DNA of 64,000 nucleotides from Pseudomonas sivasensis (GTDB taxonomy: Bacteria; Pseudomonadota; Gammaproteobacteria; Pseudomonadales; Pseudomonadaceae), in contig NZ_JAAOWU010000006.1 in NCBI RefSeq assembly GCF_013778505.1, positions 186,001 to 250,000 on the forward strand, written 5' to 3'. This document shows positions 11,306-20,300 of this stretch, piece by piece; the stretch's first letter is position 1, and every line of letters begins with the position of its first letter. The position numbers were made by a program, and so were the translations under genes. The notes below the pieces were generated by a model. The model was not told where the DNA came from and ran no database searches. It was given only the letters and a program-made list of their open reading frames with translations.

Positions 11306-11914
11306 TTAACTGGCAAACAACATCGGGTACAGCGACAGCACCAGCAACGCGGCCATGGACCAGTTGAACAGCCTCAGCCAACGCGGCTCACGCAACACAT
11401 TGCGCAGGCCGCTACCACAGCCCACCCACACGCACACGCTGGGCAGGTTCACTACCGCAAACACCAACGCAATCACCAGCACGTTGGTGACATAACCCTC
11501 GGCCGGCGTGTACGTGGTGATGGCTCCCAGCGCCATGATCCACGCCTTGGGGTTCACCCACTGAAACGCAGCGGCGCCGAGGAATGTCATGGGCTTACCG
11601 TGTTCGTCACTGCTGTCGGACATGCCGCCTGCCGTCGCAATCTTCCACGCCAGGTACAACAGGTACGCGGCGCCGACATAGCGCAATACGGTGTAGGCCC
11701 AAGGAAACACCTTGAACACTTCGCCCAATCCCAGGCCGACCGAAATCACCAGCAGCATGAAGCCGATACTGATCCCCAGCGCATGGGGCATCGAGCGGCG
11801 AAACCCGAAGTTAACCCCCGAGGCGAGCAACATGGTGTTATTGGGCCCAGGGGTGATCGAGGACACGAAAGCGAACAGCACAAAGGCTGAGAGCAGGCTG
11901 GTGGACATGAACAT
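11306..11914 (-). CDS. LysE/RhtB-family amino-acid exporter
   Basis: This is an inner-membrane exporter of the LysE superfamily, 202 residues with about six hydrophobic segments. The family signature SSITPGPNNTMLLASGVNFG lies near the N-terminus and LGAAAFQWVNPKAWIMALG lies in the centre; both are diagnostic. Family members export amino acids such as threonine, homoserine, lysine or cysteine; the substrate here is unknown. A second possible start (MSTSLL) is two codons downstream. It converges on the 27-residue peptide gene. Confidence 0.92.
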   Translation of the reverse strand: MFMSTSLLSAFVLFAFVSSITPGPNNTMLLASGVNFGFRRSMPHALGISIGFMLLVISVGLGLGEVFKVFPWAYTVLRYVGAAYLLYLAWKIATAGGMSDSSDEHGKPMTFLGAAAFQWVNPKAWIMALGAITTYTPAEGYVTNVLVIALVFAVVNLPSVCVWVGCGSGLRNVLREPRWLRLFNWSMAALLVLSLYPMLFAS

Positions 11915-12072
11915 GAGGCAGCATCCAAACAGGGGTTGTATGCAGGCGACAGTAGTGGGTTATGGCCTCCACTGCCCCATACAGCCATGCGCGGATTGAG
12001 GCGTACACTTTTCACAAACCTTTCACAGACGACCGAATAGGGTAGACCCAGCTCCTAATGAACATCCCTTTT

Positions 12073-12103
12073 AGCCCGCACTCCCCATCGCGGGCTTTTC
12101 TTT
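12073..12103 (+). terminator. Rho-independent terminator, possibly of a small RNA
   Basis: AGCCCGC and GCGGGCT pair around a ten-base loop and are followed by TTTTCTTT. No coding region ends before it on this strand, so it may close a short untranslated transcript starting somewhere after 11915. Confidence 0.65.
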
Positions 12104-12123
12104 GTCCGCGATTTATCCCAGGC

Positions 12124-12155
12124 AAAAAAAAGGCAGGTCATTGTTCATGACCTGC
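12124..12155 (-). terminator. Rho-independent terminator of the small lipoprotein gene
   Basis: On the minus strand a nine-base-pair stem (GCAGGTCAT with ATGACCTGC, loop of five) is followed by a run of about eight T residues. It lies 17 bases past the stop codon of the glycine-rich lipoprotein. Confidence 0.8.
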
Positions 12156-12171
12156 TCTCGTTGACTAACGG

Positions 12172-12336
12172 TTAACGCTGACCACCACCGCCGCCAGGGC
12201 CGCCGCCTTGACCATGACCACCACCGCCATGGCCGCCGCCACCACCACCGCCCGGAGGCATAAACATCCAGCAGCCCGACAAGGAGGACAACAGCGCGAC
12301 AACAACAGCCGCCTTGGTAAGGTAATTCAACTTCAT
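12172..12336 (-). CDS. Small glycine-rich lipoprotein (54 residues)
   Basis: The frame encodes a basic start (MKLNYLTK), a hydrophobic stretch and lipobox LSGC with the cysteine at residue 22, followed by WMFMPP and a tail made almost only of glycine with His, Gln and Pro. This is a lipoprotein precursor with a mature part of about 33 residues. A purine-rich AGAGAG stretch lies before the ATG and a strong terminator follows the stop, which together support a real single-gene unit. Function is unknown. The His/Gly tail could bind metal, but this is speculation. Confidence 0.7.
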   Translation of the reverse strand: MKLNYLTKAAVVVALLSSLSGCWMFMPPGGGGGGGHGGGGHGQGGGPGGGGGQR

Positions 12337-12489
12337 GACAACGCTCTCTGCTTTACAAGGTTTGGTGTACGTAAAGTAAGACCGCTGTAAATGAAGTCCG
12401 TCACGGCTTTCGTGTAACGTCTTGGTAGGGTTTGTGTTGTAGTGGATACACGTATGAGCAGTGGGTTTGAGTTAACCGGGGCGATTTAG

Positions 12490-13026
12490 ATGATCAATAT
12501 TCGTGCAGCGACTGAAGCCGATCTCGATAGCTTAAGGGCATTGGGCTGCGAGACCTATCAACAGCATTTCTCGTCCTTGTGGTCCCCTGATGGCATGCGG
12601 GATTTCCTGGATCAGGATTTCTCACGCGACGCGTTGAGCCGATCACTCGACCTGCCCGAGCGTCAGTCATGGCTTATCGCCTCAGATGAACGGGGCACAC
12701 CCATTGGGTTTTCCAAGGTCAACTGGTCGACACCAACGCCAATCACTGGTGAGCTTGGCGCAGAACTGCAAAAAATCTATTTCCTCAAAACCGCTGCCGG
12801 ACTTGGCTACGGCAAGCAACTTTTGCAGTTTATCTGCGATCAGGCAGTGCAGCGTGGAGAGCACTTACTGTGGCTGGATGTGCTCAAGAGCAATTCAAAC
12901 GCCCGACGGTTTTACGAAGCGTTTGGGTTCCGGCAGATCGGTGAGATCCCATTCGATACGGATTTGGCGGAAGTCGGGATGGTTGTCATGGGCCTTGAGC
13001 TGAATCGGCACCAAACGGAGAAATAA
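12490..13026 (+). CDS. GNAT-family N-acetyltransferase
   Basis: This is an acetyl-CoA-dependent acetyltransferase of 178 residues. The acetyl-CoA-binding loop is seen in LQKIYFLKTAAGLGYGKQLL, followed by LWLDVLKSNSNARRFYEAFGFRQIGE, the usual C-terminal signature. The N-terminus (INIRAATEADLDSLRALG) is also typical. The substrate cannot be read. The next gene starts immediately after its stop codon, so the two are probably co-translated. Confidence 0.9.
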   Translation: MINIRAATEADLDSLRALGCETYQQHFSSLWSPDGMRDFLDQDFSRDALSRSLDLPERQSWLIASDERGTPIGFSKVNWSTPTPITGELGAELQKIYFLKTAAGLGYGKQLLQFICDQAVQRGEHLLWLDVLKSNSNARRFYEAFGFRQIGEIPFDTDLAEVGMVVMGLELNRHQTEK

Positions 13027-13272
13027 ATGGAAGACTTGATACAGGGCCTCGACGGGCCCAGAACCGCCCAGCAGGAATTGTTCTACGACCTTGAAGATGC
13101 CGCGGCTGTTATTGGATGGTCAGTCATGGAGTTGACCACCCTGGCGTCCAAAGGCAGAACGCCGGATGAGGCGGCAGCATTGATGAGAATGTGCGCGCTG
13201 CTGGCAAATCAACAGGCAAAACTAGCGGCGTATGCGGATGAGGTTAAGGGGCTGCGCATCAACCGGTCGTGA
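13027..13272 (+). CDS. Hypothetical 81-residue protein, coupled to the acetyltransferase
   Basis: The ATG follows directly on the TAA of the acetyltransferase (TAAATG) and its ribosome site GGAG lies in the end of that gene, so translation is likely coupled. The product is a soluble, helical, Ala/Leu-rich protein without a signal sequence. I recognise no family. It could be a partner of the acetyltransferase, but nothing in the sequence shows this. Confidence 0.72.
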   Translation: MEDLIQGLDGPRTAQQELFYDLEDAAAVIGWSVMELTTLASKGRTPDEAAALMRMCALLANQQAKLAAYADEVKGLRINRS

Positions 13273-13273
13273 A

Positions 13274-13480
13274 TCAACGCGGCGGGTCTGGCCGGAACAC
13301 CGTCAGCGCGCCAAGCGTGGCTGCGAACGCGCCGAGAAACGTCGAGGTGTAGCTGGGAATAGCCCAAAGCATCAAACAGTGAACGACCAGCAGGAATGCA
13401 GCCAAGAGGCGGATTTGCAGGTTTGAGAATCTGCTGCCGTATCGCTCAGCGGCGCTGTTGAAGTATCTGATCCATTTCAT
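13274..13480 (-). CDS. Small inner-membrane protein (68 residues, two spans)
   Basis: The product has a basic N-terminus with aromatic residues (MKWIRYFNSAAERYG) and two hydrophobic segments (LLAAFLLVVHCLMLWAI and FLGAFAATLGALTVF). An AGGAG site seven bases before the ATG supports translation. It converges on the 81-residue gene, with one base between the stops. No family is recognised. Confidence 0.65.
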   Translation of the reverse strand: MKWIRYFNSAAERYGSRFSNLQIRLLAAFLLVVHCLMLWAIPSYTSTFLGAFAATLGALTVFRPDPPR

Positions 13481-13550
13481 AAGAAGACTCCTGACTGGGC
13501 AAAGAATGATTCTAACCGAGTGAACGACTGCAACTTTTCACCAGGCAATA

Positions 13551-13583
13551 AAAAACCCCGTAGACGTTAATCTACGGGGTTTT
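13551..13583 (-). terminator. Rho-independent terminator downstream of tRNA-Cys
   Basis: A stem formed by AAAACCCCGTAGA and TCTACGGGGTTTT with a six-base loop lies just past the tRNA. Read on the minus strand it ends in a run of six T residues, so it terminates the tRNA transcript; it is nearly symmetrical and may act both ways. Confidence 0.85.
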
Positions 13584-13589
13584 CAAGAG

Positions 13590-13663
13590 TGGAGGCCGAG
13601 GTCGGAATCGAACCGGCGTAGGTGGATTTGCAATCCACTGCATAACCATTTTGCTACTCGGCC
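13590..13663 (-). tRNA. tRNA-Cys (anticodon GCA), CCA encoded
   Basis: Read on the minus strand, the gene starts GGCCGAG and ends CTCGGCC-T-CCA, giving a seven-base-pair acceptor stem and an encoded CCA tail. The anticodon loop is TTGCAAA within GTGGATTTGCAAATCCAC, so the anticodon is GCA for cysteine. The T arm carries GGTTCGATTCC. The whole is 74 bases long. Confidence 0.96.
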
Positions 13664-13875
13664 TCAAACGATTAATGCCCTGGTTGCTGACATTCACCGC
13701 ATAAAAACTTGAGTGGGCTACAAAGCCATGCCTCTACTCTAACTCATTGAATACATTGAAGTTTTTAATGCTTCGTTGCGTTCGATGGGCGCCATTATGT
13801 ACTCATTTGCCAATGCCTGCAACCCCTTGATTTCAAAAATATTTCGCATTGGCATCAAGGGGTTGCGTGCCTGCC

Positions 13876-16164
13876 CTACTCCTTGATGCGCTGCGACTGG
13901 TATTGCGGGTCGGCCTTGATCTGGGCGTCGGTGAACGGCAGTGAGCGCAGTTTTTTCTCGGAGAACGCTTGGGTCTGGTCCTTGGCGTATTTCGATGCGG
14001 GGTTGCTGGACAGGGAGAACGTCAGTACGCCCTGGGCGTGTGGGCCTTGGTCGTCGAAGGTGACGATTTGCAGGTAGCTGCTGCCGCTGACTACTTCGCG
14101 CTTGCCATCGGCACGGGGCACGGTTTGCATGGCGTTGTAGATCCCCAGTTCCTGCGGGCCGCCGTGGATCGGGGTTTGGCCGGAGACTTGGACATCACCC
14201 CATTTACTACCGGGCTTGAGGCCGAGCTTGGCGACGTCTGCGGCAGAGGCCTGCATGGCTTCGCGCAGGGCCTTGGCGACCGGTGCACGGTCGATGGCCA
14301 GGCCGCGCGGTGTGGTCAGGGGTTGGGCCGGGTCGAAGGCAACGCGCCAGGCATCAGGGATTTGCTCCAGCTGCTCCACCAAGTTGATGAAGTGCACCAG
14401 ACCCAGGCCGCTGTCGAGGTTGGCGTGCCGGTCCCAGTCTTTGAGGCTGGTGCACAGCGGCTTCAGTGCCGCCGCATCGGTGCCGAGGTGTTTGGCGCAG
14501 AACGCCAGCAAATCCGGCATGACCTGGCCGGCCAGGTACACCTCGTTGTCCATTACCATGTTTTGCAGGTCGGCAACGCTGATCGGTTGCTTATCCAGGG
14601 ATTGCAGGCGCTGCAGGGCAAACCGCGCTCGCGGGCCCAGGCCGATGTTGTCCTGGCTGATCACCGGTGAGAAACCTGCCAGCGGCGCCTTGGGGTTGAC
14701 CATCCAGGCCGAATCGTTGGAGTGCTGCACATAGTCAGTGCGCTCCAGTTGCGGCAGTTGGTCAGCCGGAAAGATGCCGGGCTGGGCTGAGCGTGGGTCG
14801 ACGTCCCAGGCGCAGGCGCTGTGGGCGCCGTCGAGCATGATCATTTGCAGGCCGGCACGTGGATCGCTGCACTGGGCAAGCTTGGCCGCGCTGACGTTGG
14901 GCACCACCGAGAGATTCATGTACAGGCTCTGACCCTGATCGTCGGCGGCCAGGGTGTTGACCCATGGGATGCCTTGCAGGGTGTGCACCGAAGTTTGCAG
15001 CTCGTTGAGGCTGCCGGCGCGGTTCATCGCGTACCACTGTTGCAGGACGCGATCGTTGCCAAGGTTGGCGTCGCGCAGGCTGAACGCGTAATGGCTGTCC
15101 CAGTCCAGCTTGCCAGGCCATTGCACGACGGGGCCGAACTGCGAGCTATAGACCGGATGAACCACGGGTTTAACACTGCCGTCCGCTTGCTTGACCTGCA
15201 CCGTCACCGAGGTTTTTTCCAGGGGGACGGACTTGCCATCGAGCATGTAGCGCGTCGAGTCCTTCGGATCCAGGGTGAGGCGGTACAAGGTGAAATGCTT
15301 GGACGTGTCGACCGTATGGGTCCATGCCACATGCTGGTTAAAGCCAATGTTGACCACTGGCAAGCCCGGCAACGCGGCGCCCATCACGTCCAATTGGCCT
15401 GGAATGGTCAGGTGCATCTCATAGAAGCGCATGCCACCCACCCACGGAAAGTGCGGGTTGGCCAGCAACATCCCACGCCCATTGAACGAGCGCTCACGGC
15501 CCACAGCCACCGCGTTGCTGCCACGATCAAGGGTGAAACGCTGCTGGTTAGCCGCAGCCAATTCAAATGCCCTGGCGTTGGGCTGCACGCTGGCAGTGGC
15601 TTGAGGCGGCGCCGCGCCAACCAGCGCTTCGGCGAATTGGCCGACACCGCCTTCCACCAGCAGCCGGCGGGTCAATTTCACCACGTCTTCAGCGACCAAC
15701 GGGCGTACCCATGCCGCCTGGCACTGCGCGGGAGCGCCCTGCTCTTTCAAGTAACGGTTGTAGCCAGCGACGTAACCTTCGATACGGTCTTTTATCTCGG
15801 GGCTCTGGGCTGTCCAAAAGGCCGCCACCGTCTCTGGCGTATTCAGCCAGGAAAAAAACACATCACTGGCCAGATTGTTGCGCTCTTCCAGGGTTGACTG
15901 ATCGGGGCCGAAAAACTTTGCCCGCTCGCCATTTACCGTGACCACCTCATTGGCCAGCAGGCACAGGTTGTCCTGGGCATAGGCATAACCAATGCCGAAC
16001 CCCAGGCCACGCTCATCGTTGGCACGAATATGCGGCACCCCATAACTGGTACGCCGGATATCTGCCGATGCCTGCGCCACCTGCTCGCGCGCCGATGCGG
16101 CCAGGCTCAACCCCAGCAATAGCCCTGCCACACCCATCCTGGACAACCCGTTGGAAATAATCAC
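13876..16164 (-). CDS. pvdQ: Acyl-homoserine-lactone / pyoverdine-maturation acylase PvdQ
   Basis: This is a periplasmic N-terminal-nucleophile hydrolase that removes the fatty-acid tail of the pyoverdine precursor and can cleave long-chain acyl-homoserine lactones. The GTG start at 16164 has GGAG five bases upstream and gives exactly 762 residues, the length of P. aeruginosa PvdQ, with a signal peptide (GVAGLLLGLSLAASA). The alpha-chain opening (SYGVPHIRA, GIGYAYAQDNLCLL), the linker region and the self-cleavage site DRG|SNAVAVG with the catalytic Ser at about 216 are all present. Later landmarks include WTHTVDTSKHFTLYRL and VQHSNDSAWMVNPKAPL. A PvdS-type promoter lies upstream. No other pyoverdine gene is in the window. 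Confidence 0.93.
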   Translation of the reverse strand: MIISNGLSRMGVAGLLLGLSLAASAREQVAQASADIRRTSYGVPHIRANDERGLGFGIGYAYAQDNLCLLANEVVTVNGERAKFFGPDQSTLEERNNLASDVFFSWLNTPETVAAFWTAQSPEIKDRIEGYVAGYNRYLKEQGAPAQCQAAWVRPLVAEDVVKLTRRLLVEGGVGQFAEALVGAAPPQATASVQPNARAFELAAANQQRFTLDRGSNAVAVGRERSFNGRGMLLANPHFPWVGGMRFYEMHLTIPGQLDVMGAALPGLPVVNIGFNQHVAWTHTVDTSKHFTLYRLTLDPKDSTRYMLDGKSVPLEKTSVTVQVKQADGSVKPVVHPVYSSQFGPVVQWPGKLDWDSHYAFSLRDANLGNDRVLQQWYAMNRAGSLNELQTSVHTLQGIPWVNTLAADDQGQSLYMNLSVVPNVSAAKLAQCSDPRAGLQMIMLDGAHSACAWDVDPRSAQPGIFPADQLPQLERTDYVQHSNDSAWMVNPKAPLAGFSPVISQDNIGLGPRARFALQRLQSLDKQPISVADLQNMVMDNEVYLAGQVMPDLLAFCAKHLGTDAAALKPLCTSLKDWDRHANLDSGLGLVHFINLVEQLEQIPDAWRVAFDPAQPLTTPRGLAIDRAPVAKALREAMQASAADVAKLGLKPGSKWGDVQVSGQTPIHGGPQELGIYNAMQTVPRADGKREVVSGSSYLQIVTFDDQGPHAQGVLTFSLSSNPASKYAKDQTQAFSEKKLRSLPFTDAQIKADPQYQSQRIKE

Positions 16165-16221
16165 GCAGACTCCACAGTCAAATTGAACACCCTCACCGGG
16201 GGCAGTTACCCCACCGTAAGA

Positions 16222-16245
16222 ACGCACAAAACCGGGAGAAATTTA
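16222..16245 (-). promoter_or_regulatory. PvdS-type iron-starvation (IS) promoter box for pvdQ
   Basis: On the minus strand the sequence reads TAAAT, exactly 16 bases, then CGT, preceded by GC. TAAAT-N16-CGT is the established iron-starvation box used by the ECF sigma factor PvdS. It lies about 58 bases before the pvdQ GTG start, in the right orientation. Confidence 0.82.
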
Positions 16246-16401
16246 GCGACGCGGCCGCTTTATCTGAAGGACGCTGGTTGTGACAAAACCGACACTGACG
16301 AAATTTCTACATCCAACACTTCATGATTTCGCTCGCTCGTTCGTCTTATTAGTAAGAGCGCCATCTTTTTCCTGATCAGGCTCTGATAAGGAGTTTTTTG
16401 C

Positions 16402-16782
16402 ATGTACAACCCGCAAGTGCCCACGGACGGACATTCATCGGTTGCCGACGCCAACTTTGGCGGCGGCACGCAAGTGTTCGGCAAAGCGCCCGAACAGCAT
16501 GGCAACCAGCGTATTCGCCACTTACTTAAGTGTTTCGGTTTGCGCACCAGCCTGATTCGGCTGAAGGTCATCGACGCCCTGCTCACGGCTGCCGACAGCC
16601 AGCGCACTCTCGGGGTGCGCGGCGTGCACAGCCACTTGCTGAACCTTGGCATCCCGCTGTCGTTTCTCAGCGTGCGCGAGGTGCTCAAGCGCCTGTGCAG
16701 CGAGGGCGTGATCACCCTCAATGCCGATAAGAGTTACAGCCTCCACGAAGAGGCTGCCAAGGTGCTCGAAGGACGCGCCTGA
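16402..16782 (+). CDS. Fur-like winged-helix regulator (PA2384 type)
   Basis: The 126-residue product has a low-complexity N-terminus and a winged-helix part (CFGLRTSLIRLKVIDALL, SHLLNLGIPLSFLSVREVL, LCSEGVITLNADKSYSL) like the DNA-binding half of Fur. The C-terminal metal-binding and dimer domain of true Fur is absent. In P. aeruginosa a protein of this kind, PA2384, lies beside pvdQ (PA2385) and affects iron and quorum-sensing genes. Here it is divergent from pvdQ with 237 bases between the starts, so the pairing is conserved. Control of pvdQ by this protein is inferred. Confidence 0.78.
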   Translation: MYNPQVPTDGHSSVADANFGGGTQVFGKAPEQHGNQRIRHLLKCFGLRTSLIRLKVIDALLTAADSQRTLGVRGVHSHLLNLGIPLSFLSVREVLKRLCSEGVITLNADKSYSLHEEAAKVLEGRA

Positions 16783-16812
16783 AGTCAGAGCTTCATGCCC
16801 ATGCCTTCACGC

Positions 16813-17001
16813 TCAGAGCTTGACCTTGCGACGCATGACGCCGTTGATCACCACCACGATCACCGCGACGGCAATGGCGATGGTCTGGAAAGTTTTCTCA
16901 CTGATGACCCCGGTGTTCTGCAAGTAGGACAGGCCAAACATCGTCCCCAATACAGCCAGGGCAATCAGAAGTGAATATTTCAAACGTTGCTTTTGGGTCA
17001 T
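16813..17001 (-). CDS. Small inner-membrane protein (62 residues)
   Basis: The frame starting MTQKQRLKYS has an AGGA ribosome site. It encodes two hydrophobic helices (LLIALAVLGTMFGLSYL and TIAIAVAVIVVVINGVM) separated by a polar loop, with a basic C-terminus RRKVKL. The longer open frame to 17076 has no ribosome site and adds an unlikely extension. It converges on the Fur-like gene. No family is recognised. Confidence 0.68.
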   Translation of the reverse strand: MTQKQRLKYSLLIALAVLGTMFGLSYLQNTGVISEKTFQTIAIAVAVIVVVINGVMRRKVKL

Positions 17002-17373
17002 GACAAGTTCCTGAACTTGAAGAGTGTATCCATTGTTTGAAGCCTTCCCTGCCAACACCGGCCCTGGGGCAGGCATAGGCCGGGCCGACAGGCGCTCATA
17101 TTACAGGCGATGAAAAGCTTTGGCTCGCCCTGGGCCGGATTGACCTGCAAACGCCTTACGGCAATCTGAGCCATCACATCGAGACACAGGGCTGATTTAC
17201 CGGTTTCATAAAAGACTTTTCACGCCGTTGCCAACACTTAATTTTACAGACCTCGGTATTTCCGCAAGGAACCTCGCAGGGTGTTTTCTACACCCAATCG
17301 GGGACGTCTGAGGAAAAGGGAACCTCCTCATGAAAGACGCTTATTACAGCTTGTCTGAAAAGGTGACCACCCC
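17002..17373. other. Intergenic region before the toxin gene
   Basis: This 372-base stretch holds the promoter region of the large toxin gene and a 16-codon frame (17330-17380, MKDAYYSLSEKVTTPC) whose stop overlaps the toxin ATG as ATGTTGA. A short inverted repeat (GAGG...CCTC) precedes the small frame. No known operator was recognised. Confidence 0.5.
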
Positions 17374-20300
17374 ATGTTGAATGTTCACACACCCACTCAA
17401 ACCCCATCTCAGCCTCACCTACCGCCCCCGCCTATCAATAATCAATCGCCTGGTTTACACGCCAGCAATCCTTCAGCAAACCTCCAAACCGGCGCGTCCT
17501 CCCCCCGCCTCTCACGTGCCAGCACTGGCTTGAAACAGATGATGGCGGACAACCAGAACCTCAGGAGCCTAGGACAAAAACTCAGCGAAACGGCAACACG
17601 CTTAGGTGTGAATGCCACACCGCAAGCGATCCTCGCCGCGTTGAAGGCGACGCCGATGGATATTCAACCGGGTTCGTCCTACCCGATAGAAGCAGACGCG
17701 GCCGTCACGCTCGACGCCTACATCACGTCCAACAACTTGATGCTCCCCAATAACCATTTCGGCCTGATTGCCTTGGCAGACGCCGTCTCCAACCGGGCGT
17801 TAAAGCATCCACTGGGCAATTTAGGCGGTGGGCTGTCCTGGCCGATACCAATGAGCATGCGCAACGAAAAGGCGCTACTTGGTACGCTGAGGCACTACGT
17901 GGCGCAGCATCCGAACCCAGCGCAGATAGGCGTAAGCCTTGGCGTTTTGGAATACCTGAACAGCAACCAGCCACCTTCCGGCGAAGCCGCCACCGATCCG
18001 GCGAAAGCCTTGGTCGCTATCCTGACCACCCCACGGGCACAGGCGCTGGGGCAAGCCATTCAGACCAAATTGAACGGCGTTGCAACTGACACCAGCGTCA
18101 ACGAATACACGCTGACCGCTATCAACCTGGCGCTGGATCCAGAATCGATTGACCACGCCCACCCCAGCGCAATCGCCAGTTTCAACCTCGCACAGGACGC
18201 ACACTGGGGCAAACCCGCCTCGGCCGTGGTGACCAGCCTGAGCCAACACCTGATAAAAAAACGCAAAACATCCGCCGCAATGGCCAGCGTTGGCGCGTAC
18301 GTGCTTCTGGCAAGGAAAGCCCCCGAATTACTGATCAAGGACCTGCCGGCCAGCGTGACGTATGGCAGCACCGCGTGGCTCAACCTGTCGATCGCCGCCG
18401 CGACGATAGAAGCGCAAACACCGGGAAAGGTGCCGAACATGACCTTTGCCCAGGTCATGTCGGCCGCTGAAGGCGCCAGCCTGCAAGACCTGTCCATCAC
18501 CCAAAAAGCGCAAAGTGCGGCCCTGCGGGTCTGGGGCGTCGTAAACGGCGTTATCAGCCAGGCCGAAGCCGATCGGTACAACGATGCCGACATCGACAAG
18601 GTCAAAACCGCTTTCAATCAACAAGCGAATTTACGGCTAGAAGCCACCGGCCAGATCCAAACCGACATGCCCAGCCGTAAAGACATCGCGTTGGCCAAAC
18701 TAAAAGAACGTTTTGGCGAGGATGTCCCGTTTGAAGAGAAGCTGCTAACGGTCAAGGACACCAGCCAACCCTACGCGCAACCGCTCTACGACCCCAATCG
18801 AGCGCCAGCAGGCCACCATTCGCTCTTGGATATCGCCATGAGCGGGCTGGATCAGTTTTCGTGGGAAACCAAAGACCCGCGCATCCTTGACGCACTGGAA
18901 GGTAAGTCCCTGGCATTCGATGTAAACGCCGTCTTTAATTCTCAACTTTCCCAAGCAATCAACTCACGCAAACAAGGCATTGGTACGACGGTCAAACACT
19001 TGATCGCTCAGCTCCCGCTGGCAGACAGGCAAAACCTGGAATACGGGAAGCTGGAGTTCTATCAAAACAATACATACCAGTTGGGTATGGGGTTCACTGG
19101 CAGAACCCTTGTAGAGAAAAACGAACAACTGCTGGTTAAAGCCACCGGGGGCAGCGGCGAAACGGTTTACGCGATCGACCTTAAGCAGGGTTCCATCACC
19201 ACGGTCCCAGGCACCGTATTGACCAAAGAACGTGATCGCGAGTCAAACCTCGTCTATCCAATAGAGCAGTTCCTCCCAACCAACGCCGATGACACCGTTT
19301 GGCAGCCAAACAACACTGCGGGGAATCCACTGTCCGTTCCCGACAGCTTTTCAAGCAACCGAACGCAATCCATTGCCGATGCGTTTGTCGAACACCTGGA
19401 TATTGATAACAAGGACGTGGTCAAGCAGGCCAGGGGAACCACCACCTACGATCAACAGATGGACGTCGAGGAGAAACTGGCGGATTTCTTTCTCGACCTG
19501 ATTCCCCTGAGATCGGCCATCGTCAACTTCAAGAACGGCAACGTCCTGGACGGTGTTGTCGATCTGGGGATGGATATTTTCGGATTCGTCACTGCCGGCG
19601 CAGGTGCAGCAGCGAAAATTGGGAACGTTGCGGTCAAGGGCTTCAGCGCGACAACCAAGGCGGTTCGGGTGGCAAAAATTTTGGGAACCACGCTCATCGG
19701 TGAGCTCAACCCAGCGAGCGGGCTGGGTGATCTGGTGCAGGGAGGCGCCAAGCTGATCGGCAAAGGCATCGACACCATCAAGAAAACCAGTGGGGCCTTT
19801 AATATGGCAAGGGTCATCGCCAACGAGCATGGGCCCATTACTCACGGCACCTTCAAGATCGCCGACCAGACCTTCCGGGCCGACACCATCCTGTCCAACG
19901 GCCAACGGTATGCCTACGACCCCGCGGCGATGAAGCCCTACGGCACGCCTTTGGCAGACTTCAACCCACTCGACACCTTGGCACCCGGCTCCCCCCATAC
20001 CCACTCCCCGTCCCCTGCACAGCACCGTCATCGATACAACCCTATGGCCTCCATCGCGCGCCCAGTGCGAGTCAGAAAGCCGTTGCCCGTCGGCGACTAC
20101 GCAGAAAGTATGCGCGGCAAACTGGAACCGGATCATTTCAAACCCGACACCAAGATGGCGACCATTCAAAAGTTCAAAGATGAAATGAAGGACTATTTTG
20201 ACGCCATCCAGCAGGCGGGCCTCCCGACGCGACCGACCATCCCGCACATCGCCGGCAACGTCCCTGTCCCTGACCTGATCGAAACAGCGTTGAAAGCCTC

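Noticed and set aside
16260..16721. Minus-strand frame of 153 codons over the Fur-like gene and pvdQ upstream region
   Set aside because: It overlaps a conserved regulator and the IS-box region, and has no family or ribosome site.
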